Assembly (NCBI RefSeq): GCF_000016545.1
Contig: NC_009437.1
Coordinates: 2,754,501 to 2,818,500, forward strand
Length of the DNA: 64,000 bases
Origin: Caldicellulosiruptor saccharolyticus DSM 8903
GTDB lineage: Bacteria; Bacillota; Thermoanaerobacteria; Caldicellulosiruptorales; Caldicellulosiruptoraceae
Direction: 5' to 3'
Positions within the stretch are counted from its first letter, which is position 1. The number at the start of each line of letters is the position of its first letter. Of the stretch, positions 33,381-41,271 are shown in pieces. The notes beneath the pieces are model-generated. The model worked only from the letters and a program-made list of their open reading frames with translations. It was not told where the DNA came from and ran no database searches. The position numbers and the translations under genes were made by a program.

Positions 33381-33920
33381 TTATATACCCCCTTGAAATT
33401 GGCCTTTCTTATCTGTTATTAATTCTGTTTGAGCAATAGCAAGAGCTTCTATGACTGTTGATTGAAATATTTGCATTTTCCACAGCTCATCGATAGCTTC
33501 TTTTGCTGTCATTGCTTTTCTATACTGTCGCCACAGACTTGTCATAGCTTCAAACTTGTCTGCGACTGATACAATCTGTACGGACAGTGGCAAATCTGCA
33601 GTATCCTGATGATGCAGCAGTGTTATTGTTGAGAACTGCTCAAGCCCCAGCAGTTTCAAAAGTTCTGCTCCCCACTTGCTGTGGTTCCTGAGAATTTCTA
33701 ACTCCTCTTTTCCTATTGCGATGGATTTATCCAGAAGTGCATTGGGAACAAGTAGCTTCCCAACATCGTGCAGAAGTCCTGCAGTATAATAAAACTCTTC
33801 ATCCATTCCCATATTCCTTGCTATAACCATGCTTAGTTTTGCAACGTTAAGTGAATGCGTAAGAAGCGTAGCATTTTTCTCACTCATGTCTTGTAAAAGC
33901 ATTTCAATGGTTTTAAGCAA
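33381..33920 (-). CDS. HD-domain phosphohydrolase-like protein
   Basis: Start at TTG 33920 behind AAAGGAGG; the longer reading to 34019 would cross the ssb terminator. About 179 residues with LLTHSLNVAKLSMV, YTAGLLHDVGKLL (HD), HSKWGAELL, LLHHQD and SVADKFEAM. It resembles HD-GYP domains but the GYP loop is missing (TADLPLSVQ instead), so c-di-GMP cleavage is doubtful. Function unknown; nucleotide hydrolysis is the general activity of the fold. Confidence 0.8.
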   Translation of the reverse strand: MLKTIEMLLQDMSEKNATLLTHSLNVAKLSMVIARNMGMDEEFYYTAGLLHDVGKLLVPNALLDKSIAIGKEELEILRNHSKWGAELLKLLGLEQFSTITLLHHQDTADLPLSVQIVSVADKFEAMTSLWRQYRKAMTAKEAIDELWKMQIFQSTVIEALAIAQTELITDKKGQFQGGI

Positions 33921-33963
33921 TTCAAATTCCTCCTTTGTGCTGTTTTCCGGCTTAAACAAAAAA

Positions 33964-33984
33964 AGCAGGGCTTTAAACCCTGCT
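33964..33984 (-). terminator. Terminator after ssb
   Basis: AGCAGGG-TTTAAA-CCCTGCT then TTTTTTTG on the minus strand, directly after the ssb stop. Confidence 0.85.
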
Positions 33985-34410
33985 TCAGAACGGCAATTCG
34001 GTTTCTGATGTGATAGCACCGTTTTTTACTGGAGGCACAAAGGCTGGGTCTTCTTCGAAAATCTCTTCAAGTTCCTTTTCAAGCTCATCCTCGGGAACCT
34101 CGGGTTCTACTGCTGGTGCCTCTGCAGCCTGTTCATGCTGCTGTTCTTTTTTTGTCCCTGCAAACCAGAACCGCTCTACCACAAACCTGAACGTTGGGTA
34201 CTCCACTCCGTCTTTTGTTTTCCCAGTAGCATTTTCAACCCTAAGCTCTGCATTTTTGTTAAAAGCTATGCATGGAATGAATTGTGCCCTTTTCTCATCC
34301 TTGACCTTTCTGTCCATAGCAATTGTGATACGCACCAGTTTGTTGCCGTTTTGTGTTGTGAACACCTCAGGGTCTTTTGTTAGTCTGCCAAAAAACAAGC
34401 ATTTGTTCAT
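33985..34410 (-). CDS. ssb: Single-stranded DNA-binding protein, shortened OB fold
   Basis: 141 residues. The N-terminal OB strands (CLFFGRLTKDPEVFTTQNGNK, ITIAMDRKVKD, IPCIAFNKNAE) and the acidic tail ending ELPF identify SSB. Between NKNAE and LRVENATGKTKDGVEYP the family normally has about a dozen more residues (the Y-x-K-G-x-x-V-x-V-E-G-R segment). They are absent here, so one strand or loop of the OB fold is missing or replaced. The tail should still recruit partner proteins. Element-encoded. Confidence 0.85.
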   Translation of the reverse strand: MNKCLFFGRLTKDPEVFTTQNGNKLVRITIAMDRKVKDEKRAQFIPCIAFNKNAELRVENATGKTKDGVEYPTFRFVVERFWFAGTKKEQQHEQAAEAPAVEPEVPEDELEKELEEIFEEDPAFVPPVKNGAITSETELPF

Positions 34411-34430
34411 GATTTCTTCTCCTTTCTATT

Positions 34431-35078
34431 TTATTGATTTTGACTCATGTCTTTTAACACTATAAAAGTCCCAGTTTTTTCAAGCTGTTTTAGTTGTATT
34501 ACAGTATCCTTGTTACCCAAAACTTCGATATATGCAACGTTTATTGGTTGGTATGCGTTCTGCTGGGAAGTTACTTCTTCTATCGTTTTGAAATTTGCAT
34601 CGTACATATTTTTTACCTGAACAGTATCCAGTATCTGTATTGAAGGTTTTTGAGTTTTTGCATCAACAGCGTTTGATACAAACATCAATCTGACTGTATC
34701 ATACTTAGCAATAAATGTTGACGGTACAGGCTCAATTTTAATTAACATTGAATACTGTCCTTTAGATACATCTATTGGTGGCTTTACAGTCAGTTTTGCT
34801 GGTATAATTGGTTCACCTCTTTTGATGTCATACAGTACATACTTGTTCAAAACCTCAACCGGGTTTTTGGCAGCCGGTATTGGTGTGGGTGCCGCAACTC
34901 TTACCAGAGCCAGTTTGTCCTGTGTTATTTTCTCACCCTTTTTAATATCCATTGATGCAACTATTATGTTCTCAAACAACCCCTGGTTCTTCTTATTGAA
35001 GTAAATGTATTCGCCTGCTACTGTACCAACAGCAATCAGAATGGCAAGTATTGTTATTATTAGTTTTTTTAACTTCAA
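34431..35078 (-). CDS. cpaB: CpaB/RcpC-like SAF-domain pilus protein
   Basis: 215 residues from TTG 35078 (AAGGAGG upstream). N-terminal membrane helix (LIITILAILIAVGTVAGEYIYF), then a SAF domain (IIVASMDIKKGEKITQDKLAL, YVLYDIKRGEPIIPAKL) and a beta-rich C-terminal part. CpaB proteins act in the outer part of Tad/Flp pilus systems; in Gram-positives they sit outside the membrane. First example of several pilus genes here; shares the operon with the pilins upstream. Confidence 0.8.
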   Translation of the reverse strand: MKLKKLIITILAILIAVGTVAGEYIYFNKKNQGLFENIIVASMDIKKGEKITQDKLALVRVAAPTPIPAAKNPVEVLNKYVLYDIKRGEPIIPAKLTVKPPIDVSKGQYSMLIKIEPVPSTFIAKYDTVRLMFVSNAVDAKTQKPSIQILDTVQVKNMYDANFKTIEEVTSQQNAYQPINVAYIEVLGNKDTVIQLKQLEKTGTFIVLKDMSQNQ

Positions 35079-35098
35079 ACCTAAAAACACCTCCTTGT

Positions 35099-35809
35099 CT
35101 AATCCTGTGCAAAGTATGGGTTTTTTATATAGAATTCGTACGTCTGTACTACCTGACTTTCTGGTGTAACAAAGAATGTTATTGTATTGCCTGTCCCATC
35201 CCAAAAATTTGGCATGATTTTAAAGGTACAGGTTTGATATTCGCCATCTGTAGTAAAATCAACAAGTTTTACATTGCTTGATACTGAAACACTATTATCA
35301 TTTAGTGTCCCTACTTTTTTTTCGTTATACGTGCCACCATTTATTGCAGGTCCTTTGGCATACAGAGATAATGGCTCTGATGTTGCCTGAACACGTTTTG
35401 CACTGAATGACACTATATATGCTTTGTTCTTGTCCACTGTATAGGCATAGTTGGTTGCTGACGGTGAAAATACAAATCTTATAGCAACATACGTTGTATT
35501 TTTAAGTTGCTGGTAATAGATTTTTGCAACACCACCGGATATTTGACTGCCCAAGTCAACACCGTTTGTACCATCAATGCTTAGTTTCCACAAACTGCAT
35601 GTGGAAAGTCCTGTTGGGTCAGGTACAAGGTTTACATCTGGCATTGCAGCAGGGTCAAGGGTTTTCTCCAGATACTTGTTCATTGCAGAAACAATAGAAT
35701 TAGTAGTGTACGCACATGCAAGCAATGATGGCATGACTTGAATAACAATAAAAACTATCAACAGAGCAGCACCAAGTACTTCTGACGTACCTTTTTTGTT
35801 TTGAAGCAG
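35099..35809 (-). CDS. Prepilin-like protein with C-terminal beta domain
   Basis: The frame is open upstream of the first ATG and is closed by an in-frame TAG, so the start must lie between. CTG 35809 with GAGGTGAT five bases before is the best choice. The N-terminus then reads LLQNKKGTSEVLGAALL, a class III prepilin signal (Gly then x-S-E) followed by a hydrophobic helix. The remaining 190 residues are beta-rich (TYVAIRFVFSPSATNYAY, CTFKIMPNFWDG) like a jelly-roll carbohydrate-binding or minor-pilin domain. Probably a minor pilin. Confidence 0.65.
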   Translation of the reverse strand: MLQNKKGTSEVLGAALLIVFIVIQVMPSLLACAYTTNSIVSAMNKYLEKTLDPAAMPDVNLVPDPTGLSTCSLWKLSIDGTNGVDLGSQISGGVAKIYYQQLKNTTYVAIRFVFSPSATNYAYTVDKNKAYIVSFSAKRVQATSEPLSLYAKGPAINGGTYNEKKVGTLNDNSVSVSSNVKLVDFTTDGEYQTCTFKIMPNFWDGTGNTITFFVTPESQVVQTYEFYIKNPYFAQD

Positions 35810-35826
35810 AAACTATCACCTCTTTC

Positions 35827-37641
35827 CTACTGGGCTATGATGTTAATTGTAACTGATGAAAGTGAAGGAGTAACTGTTACGTCGCTGGTTGTTAAAGTTT
35901 CGCGTATTTGTAGTCTTGCATTTGAGAGGTCCATTCCCGGGGTAATGTCCGGGATTGGTCCGCCGTTTGTACATTGTTTCCATCCAAGCCATGTGGTCCC
36001 CCCATCAAGTGACAGATTGGATTCTATAACTACATTTGTTCCAGTAGGTGTTGTCGCAGTCCATGAAATATTAGAATCCTTTGCAATTTTGACCTGGCTT
36101 ATGTCATATACAGGTGAAATACGCATTCCTCCTCTGCCTGCTGTCAAAGTGTTATCAAAACTGCATTTGTAAGTAGTGTATTCGTCTATATTTAAACCCG
36201 TTGAACTTGAATATGCAGAAGATATTTCACTTTCGCTTCTTGTTTTACTGGAAATTCTCAATTCGTCAAAAAGAGCATTTGCTATAAATCCTCCAAGGGA
36301 AGATTGTCCCAAAAACAAAGTTTGATACTTGAAAACTGAGCTGGAGCCCAAGGTTCCAATTGGAGTACTTGAGTGTAATGTACCGTTTACATATAGCTTA
36401 ATAGAATCATTCTCCTTCCATGTTGCAGCAACATAATACCAGTTGTTTGGTCGCATACTGCTGTACGAACCTGTACCATATAACCCGGTACCGTAACCAT
36501 AGGAAGAATGTAAACCACCGTCAGAAAAGTCATACCAAATGTTATATGACTGTCGGTCTTCACTAGCTGAAATAAATCGTGAACCACCAACGCCTATATA
36601 CATGTTTCCTGTCAAATTAAAAGGCTTCACCCAGAATTCTACTGTTCCTTCCTTGGTATTAATAATATCTGCTAACGTTGTTGATACTAAGTCTGAACTT
36701 CTTGTAGTTCCGCCCGGTATCCAGGTCGTAGGCAAAGAAGTTTGAGCCGAAACTTGTTCCAGTTGCAACCCATCAACCCAGAACACCACTGAAGTTGAAC
36801 CTGGTACTATAATTTGAAATCCTGGTCTAAAACTCTGAGTAGTGCATGTGAAAGGTGGTGTGTAAATTCTCTGCCATGTTCCTGTTGCTGTAAACCAACT
36901 GGCATATAATAATTCATGAAGATAACCACCTGAAGAAGTAGTTACTCTCTCTGATATACATATCAGAGTTCCTGTTGGTGCCCAGATATAAGCACTGCCA
37001 ATAAAATAAGTATTAGCTGAGTATGTTGTTGAAATAGAATTTACAATTACTCCATGATTTTCATGACCATCATTGGCTCTTGATGTAGTATCTACCTTTA
37101 TTGAAGCACTTCCGATAAGTGCTTTCGATGTATCTCTTGAAATGGACGTATCCCAGTAAGATGAGAATCCGCTTATATCGGTTTCAGCACTGCTTTGGTT
37201 GGCAGTCAATAAATTAGCAGTTCCTCCTTCTACCAATAGTGCGCTTCCATATTTGCCCGCTTCGTATCTTGGCTGATTAGAACCTACCTGTGTAACGCCG
37301 TCCAGCTTGTAAGCAATACTGCTTCGTGAAAATGTAAGATTGGATGCTGTTGTAAGATTTAGACCGCCACTGCTTGTTGATACCGTATTTACAAGAGTAC
37401 CGCTCAAAAAATCACTCTGTGTATCTTCCATTAATATGAAGTCAGTTCCGTGTACAGGAATGCTATAACTGTTCCCAATTGTTAGTTGTCCTTTTATCTT
37501 TGTATCAACGGCAGCAATCAATTTATCAGAATTGATTGAAACATTTCTAACTGCTGGCATAATTTGAATCGCAAGGAACAGTATCAAAAGAGTTGCTCCA
37601 ACTATCTCTGCCATTCCTTTTTTACTCGTCCAGAAATTCAT
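35827..37641 (-). CDS. Large pilin with LamG-like lectin domain
   Basis: 604 residues from ATG 37641 behind GGGAGGTGG. The prepilin signal SKKGMAEIVGATLL and a membrane helix are followed by beta-rich regions and a concanavalin/LamG-like domain at about 340-500 (GTVEFWVKPFNL, NNWYYVAATWKENDSIKLYVNG, ALFDELRIS). LamG domains bind sugars or surface proteins. A pilin signal fused to a lectin domain suggests an adhesive minor pilin, perhaps at the pilus tip (inference). Confidence 0.75.
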   Translation of the reverse strand: MNFWTSKKGMAEIVGATLLILFLAIQIMPAVRNVSINSDKLIAAVDTKIKGQLTIGNSYSIPVHGTDFILMEDTQSDFLSGTLVNTVSTSSGGLNLTTASNLTFSRSSIAYKLDGVTQVGSNQPRYEAGKYGSALLVEGGTANLLTANQSSAETDISGFSSYWDTSISRDTSKALIGSASIKVDTTSRANDGHENHGVIVNSISTTYSANTYFIGSAYIWAPTGTLICISERVTTSSGGYLHELLYASWFTATGTWQRIYTPPFTCTTQSFRPGFQIIVPGSTSVVFWVDGLQLEQVSAQTSLPTTWIPGGTTRSSDLVSTTLADIINTKEGTVEFWVKPFNLTGNMYIGVGGSRFISASEDRQSYNIWYDFSDGGLHSSYGYGTGLYGTGSYSSMRPNNWYYVAATWKENDSIKLYVNGTLHSSTPIGTLGSSSVFKYQTLFLGQSSLGGFIANALFDELRISSKTRSESEISSAYSSSTGLNIDEYTTYKCSFDNTLTAGRGGMRISPVYDISQVKIAKDSNISWTATTPTGTNVVIESNLSLDGGTTWLGWKQCTNGGPIPDITPGMDLSNARLQIRETLTTSDVTVTPSLSSVTINIIAQ

Positions 37642-37674
37642 CAGATATTGCCACCTCCCGCATACAACAAAAAA

Positions 37675-37694
37675 GGGTGCTTTATATAGCACCC
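37675..37694 (-). terminator. Terminator upstream of the LamG pilin gene
   Basis: GGGTGC-TATATAAA-GCACCC then TTTTTT on the minus strand, just after the stop of the small membrane protein. Confidence 0.8.
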
Positions 37695-37697
37695 CGC

Positions 37698-37907
37698 CTA
37701 TTTAATTAACTGTGCTATTACTACAAGTGCTGCTGTTAGGACAACGAATAACCAGAATACTGATTTTACTGTACTAAGCTTTACAACGTTCTGTTTCTTC
37801 ATAACGTCAAATGGTACTGCAGATGAATATAAAATTGCACAAGTGAGATAAGTACCAATTCCTAAACCAGCAGCAATCATTGAAATTAAGTAAAGAAACT
37901 CTTTCAT
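37698..37907 (-). CDS. Small protein with two membrane helices (69 aa)
   Basis: FLYLISMIAAGLGIGTYLTCAI and VFWLFVVLTAALVVIAQLI are clear membrane helices joined by a basic loop (DVMKKQNVVKL). Not recognised. It lies 14 bases after the prepilin peptidase gene and ends at a terminator, so it belongs to the pilus operon, perhaps as an assembly factor. Confidence 0.65.
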   Translation of the reverse strand: MKEFLYLISMIAAGLGIGTYLTCAILYSSAVPFDVMKKQNVVKLSTVKSVFWLFVVLTAALVVIAQLIK

Positions 37908-37921
37908 GGTTCTAACCTCCC

Positions 37922-38365
37922 TTAAACAATATTTTTGAATATTAGAATTTTGATTATTATACTTAACACCATCCCTGGTATTAGAAATGGTGCAAGTGGC
38001 ATCTGTAACTTGAAATAATTATCTGCTGTTCTTTTGGCTTTTACATAACCAGTTATCATGAACAACAATAGCGTAAAGAAAATAGCAATGTATGCGTTAT
38101 ACCCCAGTAGTAACGTCAATGAAAACAGTAGTTTGACATCTCCTGCCCCAATTAGTTTAAATAACCACATTATAAACATTACTGCAAACAAACTTAATGC
38201 AAGCCAGAGATGTCCATTCTTTATCAGGTCAATTCTGAAAATTAAAATGGCAGCAATTATATTTATCAATACAGCAATGTTTGGTATTATCCTTGATTTA
38301 TAGTCTGTATACGCTGTCCAGCAGCATGTTATACATCCAACCAAATATGCTATCCATATCGTCAT
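37922..38365 (-). CDS. A24-type prepilin peptidase (TadV/CpaA)
   Basis: 147 residues, the short form without a methylase domain. Two catalytic Asp motifs: CWTAYTDYKSRIIPNI (first Asp) and KLIGAGDVKLLFSL (GxGD). Five to six membrane helices. It cuts the Gly of class III prepilins on the inner face of the membrane. The stop-start overlap with the TadE/G-like gene is 4 bases. The prepilins upstream and downstream are its likely substrates. Confidence 0.9.
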   Translation of the reverse strand: MTIWIAYLVGCITCCWTAYTDYKSRIIPNIAVLINIIAAILIFRIDLIKNGHLWLALSLFAVMFIMWLFKLIGAGDVKLLFSLTLLLGYNAYIAIFFTLLLFMITGYVKAKRTADNYFKLQMPLAPFLIPGMVLSIIIKILIFKNIV

Positions 38366-38913
38366 TGTCCAACCCCCGTTTCAAATATATCTATGTCTTT
38401 GTGTATCCTTATTGTTATATACTCACCAAAAACATCCGCCATGTAGTTTCGATGAATTCTGGTTGATATTACAATATGCATACCCGGATATTTAATCTCG
38501 TTTCCCCAACTGCACGTTGCAGGCACATCGTTGCCATCATATACTGTTATCTCCTCGATATTAATTGGGTCTTTTATTGGTCCTGCTTTGGGAATAAAGT
38601 TGTCATCAAGATTTAGGTTCTGCTTTAAAAAGTATTGGAATCTGTCGGTAATATCATCTTTCTGAAAATCTGACAGGTCGGAATCAACTGAAACATTGTA
38701 CAGTGCTGCAAGTGCCGAAACAACTGCTGCACGCTCAATATGTTTTTCCTCTTCTATTGCCATTGTCATATCTATCTGAAACATTGATAGCGGAAAAGTA
38801 ACAAAGAACAAAAGCACAAATGCAAAGAGTATCATTGCAGCTCCACTTTTATCATTCAAGATTCTTCTTGCTGACAGACACATATGGACCAATGGTCGCC
38901 TGAATCGTGTCAT
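38362..38913 (-). CDS. TadE/TadG-like prepilin
   Basis: 183 residues. Basic N-terminus, DKSGAAMILFAFVLLFFVTFPL (a Gly-preceded hydrophobic helix, but without the Glu of the others), then EEEKHIERAAVVSALAALYNV and a beta-rich exported domain (GMHIVISTRIHRNYM). Fits pseudopilins of Tad systems. It overlaps the preceding pilin gene by 62 bases in another frame. Confidence 0.7.
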   Translation of the reverse strand: MTRFRRPLVHMCLSARRILNDKSGAAMILFAFVLLFFVTFPLSMFQIDMTMAIEEEKHIERAAVVSALAALYNVSVDSDLSDFQKDDITDRFQYFLKQNLNLDDNFIPKAGPIKDPINIEEITVYDGNDVPATCSWGNEIKYPGMHIVISTRIHRNYMADVFGEYITIRIHKDIDIFETGVGQ

Positions 38914-39283
38914 TTGAAAGCCCTCCAGCCTTGATAAGCACTATTCGTTTCATTGTAAGCGGAACGGTAATCTTTAGTGCTACTTCTTCACCAAACTCTA
39001 CTGGGTATGGAGTGTAATCAATCTTAACTTGGGAAATATCAAATCCAGTACCTGCAAGGTCGTTTAAAAGATTACCGTAGTCTTCTGGAGTCAAACCACC
39101 TGTTGTTTCCATCTTGATAATGTAGGCTTTTGCAATTTCATCAAGCCTTGAATACTTTTGTAAGTCAAGAAACATCAGTATTGGATTTAAAGAAAGAGAG
39201 ATTAAAACAGGCAGGGCGATTAGTGCACCTATTAATTCTGCATTACCTTTTCTATTTCTGAAAAATAGCTTTAACACTTTCAA
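38852..39283 (-). CDS. Prepilin-like protein (143 aa)
   Basis: FFRNRKGNAELIGALIALPVL is the shared signal (KG, then N-A-E-L-I-G) at the head of one membrane helix, followed by RLDEIAKAYIIKMETTGGLTPEDY and a beta-rich part. The motif RxKGNAE is also seen in small pseudopilin-like proteins of clostridial integrative elements. Probably a minor pilin. Confidence 0.75.
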   Translation of the reverse strand: MKVLKLFFRNRKGNAELIGALIALPVLISLSLNPILMFLDLQKYSRLDEIAKAYIIKMETTGGLTPEDYGNLLNDLAGTGFDISQVKIDYTPYPVEFGEEVALKITVPLTMKRIVLIKAGGLSNDTIQATIGPYVSVSKKNLE

Positions 39284-39305
39284 ATCACCTCCCAGAAAAA
39301 AGAAA

Positions 39306-39330
39306 GGCAGGGTGTTAGAAGCACCCTGCC
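39306..39330 (-). terminator. Terminator downstream of the major pilin pair
   Basis: GGCAGGGTG/CACCCTGCC, 9-bp perfect stem, followed by TTTCTTTTTT on the minus strand. It would let the two small pilins be made in excess over downstream genes. Confidence 0.8.
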
Positions 39331-39543
39331 TTATTGAATTTGATTCAAGTAATTGAGGTTATTGTCCATTTTGCCGTTGAGGATGTTGAAGCTTGTACCA
39401 AGTGTAGTACCAATATTCTGTAGTGGTTTACCAAGTATAAAAATTAGAAAGAAAAGCAGAAAAGCAACGCCGATAACTTCTACTATACCTATTTGGTCAA
39501 CTATAAATGTCCTAACAGTTGCAGAGAATGTTTTCCTCAACAT
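39331..39543 (-). CDS. Flp-type small pilin 2
   Basis: 70 residues from ATG 39543 (GAGGGA upstream). FIVDQIGIVEVIGVAFLLFF carries the signal Gly-I-V-E-V-I-G and one hydrophobic helix, then KPLQNIGTTLGTSF and a short Asn-rich tail (NNLNYLNQIQ). Small size and single helix match Flp major pilins. Tandem paralog of the gene at 39564. Confidence 0.85.
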   Translation of the reverse strand: MLRKTFSATVRTFIVDQIGIVEVIGVAFLLFFLIFILGKPLQNIGTTLGTSFNILNGKMDNNLNYLNQIQ

Positions 39544-39563
39544 CCTGCTGTTTCCCTCTTGCA

Positions 39564-39761
39564 TTAGTTAATCTGGTTAAGATAGTTTAAGTTAGTGTTT
39601 AGCTTGTTGTTGAGTGTGTTATAACCACCACTAAGTGTAGTACCAATATTCTGTAGCGGTTTACCAAGAACGAAAACTACAAAGATAAGTAGAAACGCAA
39701 CACCTATTACCTCTGCCATACCTGTTTGGTCCTTCAAAAAATCTCTTATCATTTTTAACAT
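39564..39761 (-). CDS. Flp-type small pilin 1
   Basis: 65 residues. FLKDQTGMAEVIGVAFLLIF (signal Gly-M-A-E-V-I-G, helix), KPLQNIGTTLSGGY, tail NTNLNYLNQIN. Nearly the same tail as pilin 2, so the two arose by duplication and likely share the fibre. AGGAGG lies 6 bases before the ATG. Confidence 0.85.
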   Translation of the reverse strand: MLKMIRDFLKDQTGMAEVIGVAFLLIFVVFVLGKPLQNIGTTLSGGYNTLNNKLNTNLNYLNQIN

Positions 39762-39774
39762 AGTAAAATACCTC

Positions 39775-40497
39775 CTATAATAAAGTTTTTTTGATATATT
39801 CCAATGGCTTTATGCCATTGTAGACATTTATAATTTTAAAAAGAGATATTAACATCTCAAATGGTGCAGATATACCAACTTTACTGCCATCTCTAGCAAC
39901 CCAGTTTACACCCGTTTCTTTAAAACTAAGTCCCATTATTCTGGCTCTCAGTAAAATCTCAATATCAAATGCGTATCTGTTTGCTGTAAGCGGTTCAGAA
40001 AAAAGTGCTCTGGCTGCCTGCGGTCTGAAAAATTTAAGCCCGCACTGTGTATCATGTACGGATAATTGCAATACCTCATGAACCAAATGATTGAATATCT
40101 TGCTTATGAGTTTTCTCGGTATGCTTCTTTTTACAATTGAATCTGGCATGGAACGTGAACCTATAACAATATCATATTCGTCCAGTTTTGATATGAGTTT
40201 TTCCCATTGCTCAGGTGAAACACTAAGATCCGCATCAGAAAATCCTATGAATGACGGCTCTGGTGTAAGTGCCAGTGCCCTAAGTATCCCCGCCCTCACC
40301 GCATAACCCTTCCCCATGTTTTTGGACAACCTTACTACATGCCAGCCAAGGCTCTCACCTATCCTGTATGTGTCATCACCCGACCCGTCATCTACAAGTA
40401 TCATATCATATTGTTTTGACAGTTCTAAATACTTTTCAATCTGTGAGTTCATCCTTGCATATTCGTTGTATGCTGGTATCACTATTGCCCCTCTCAT
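39775..40497 (-). CDS. GT2 glycosyltransferase, dolichyl-phosphate mannose synthase-like
   Basis: 240 residues. AIVIPAYNEYARM, MILVDDGSGDDTYRI, KNMGKGYAVRAGI and IGFSDADLSV are the nucleotide-sugar and metal sites of Dpm1/ALG5-type enzymes, which load a sugar on a polyprenyl phosphate. HDTQCGLKFFRP is also typical. It lies just before the major pilins and after a GT-C-like membrane protein, the layout expected for pilin glycosylation. Confidence 0.85.
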   Translation of the reverse strand: MRGAIVIPAYNEYARMNSQIEKYLELSKQYDMILVDDGSGDDTYRIGESLGWHVVRLSKNMGKGYAVRAGILRALALTPEPSFIGFSDADLSVSPEQWEKLISKLDEYDIVIGSRSMPDSIVKRSIPRKLISKIFNHLVHEVLQLSVHDTQCGLKFFRPQAARALFSEPLTANRYAFDIEILLRARIMGLSFKETGVNWVARDGSKVGISAPFEMLISLFKIINVYNGIKPLEYIKKTLL

Positions 40498-41174
40498 CCT
40501 TTTTCACCCCCTCTCTTATTCTTTATTATTGCCAGTAATGAAAGCCCTGTGGGTAGTAACGGCAACAGATAATATTCCATGGACAGTATAAGAAAGAGCA
40601 ATCTGTTAAGCATTGATGGTATTGGTTTTAAATTGTCCCTGCCTTTTGTAAACATTCTGTATAGCACTTCTACTGGGAATAGCAGTGAATTGTAGTAGTA
40701 TATTTTGCAGTCGAATGTTTTGAATAGTTCTTTTAACTGTTTTTTTGTATATCTTCTGTAGTGCCCGCATACCCTGTCATGCTCTGAAAACAACCATGGG
40801 TGTGCTGGCACTGTTATTATTGCAATACCATCTTCTTTTAGGTTGTTACGAAGGTAGCGAAGGATTACTCTATCATCTTCTAAGTGCTCAAGTACGTCTA
40901 AAGCAAGTATAACATCATATTTGTCCTTTAGTTGCACTTCCTCAATTCTAGCTTTTATTATGTTATTGCCAGTCTTTTCTGCATTTGCATCTATGCCCGT
41001 GTATTCATAGAATTTTGAAAAATACGCTGGACCGCAACCTATATCCAATACTTTGGGTGTATGGTCCGTTTTGATGTGTTTTCGTATAAGTTTGTTTATA
41101 ATTTCGTATTTCCCCCGAAACCACCAGTGTGTTTCGTATAATGTTTGAGTCTTTTGAAGCTCTTCCCTGTTCAG
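40494..41174 (-). CDS. Class I SAM-dependent methyltransferase
   Basis: The frame is open upstream of the first in-frame start in the core. The extended N-terminus (YETHWWFRGKYEIINKLIRK) is typical of the family, so I start at CTG 41174, behind GGGAGGGCAGG. Core: VLDIGCGPAYFSKF (SAM motif I), YDVILALDVLEHLED, GIAIITVPAHPWLFSEHD. A C-terminal hydrophobic stretch (RLLFLILSMEYYLLPLLPTG) may touch the membrane. Sugar- or lipid-linked substrate is likely from the neighbours (inference). Confidence 0.75.
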   Translation of the reverse strand: MNREELQKTQTLYETHWWFRGKYEIINKLIRKHIKTDHTPKVLDIGCGPAYFSKFYEYTGIDANAEKTGNNIIKARIEEVQLKDKYDVILALDVLEHLEDDRVILRYLRNNLKEDGIAIITVPAHPWLFSEHDRVCGHYRRYTKKQLKELFKTFDCKIYYYNSLLFPVEVLYRMFTKGRDNLKPIPSMLNRLLFLILSMEYYLLPLLPTGLSLLAIIKNKRGGEKG

Positions 41175-41248
41175 TGCCCGCCACCTGCCCTCCCTATTAT
41201 TTTTGCTTTTTGGTTTCGTTGTCTGTATTGTCTGAAAAAATAAAAAAA

Positions 41249-41270
41249 GCAGGGCTTTATTTGTCCCTGC
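41249..41270 (-). terminator. Terminator after the GT-C-like gene
   Basis: GCAGGG/CCCTGC stem followed by TTTTTTT on the minus strand, overlapping the end of the gene. Confidence 0.8.
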
Positions 41271-41271
41271 T

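Noticed and set aside
33921-34019. N-terminal extension of the HD protein
   Set aside because: It would read through the ssb stop region and its terminator stem; a TTG with a strong ribosome site lies downstream.
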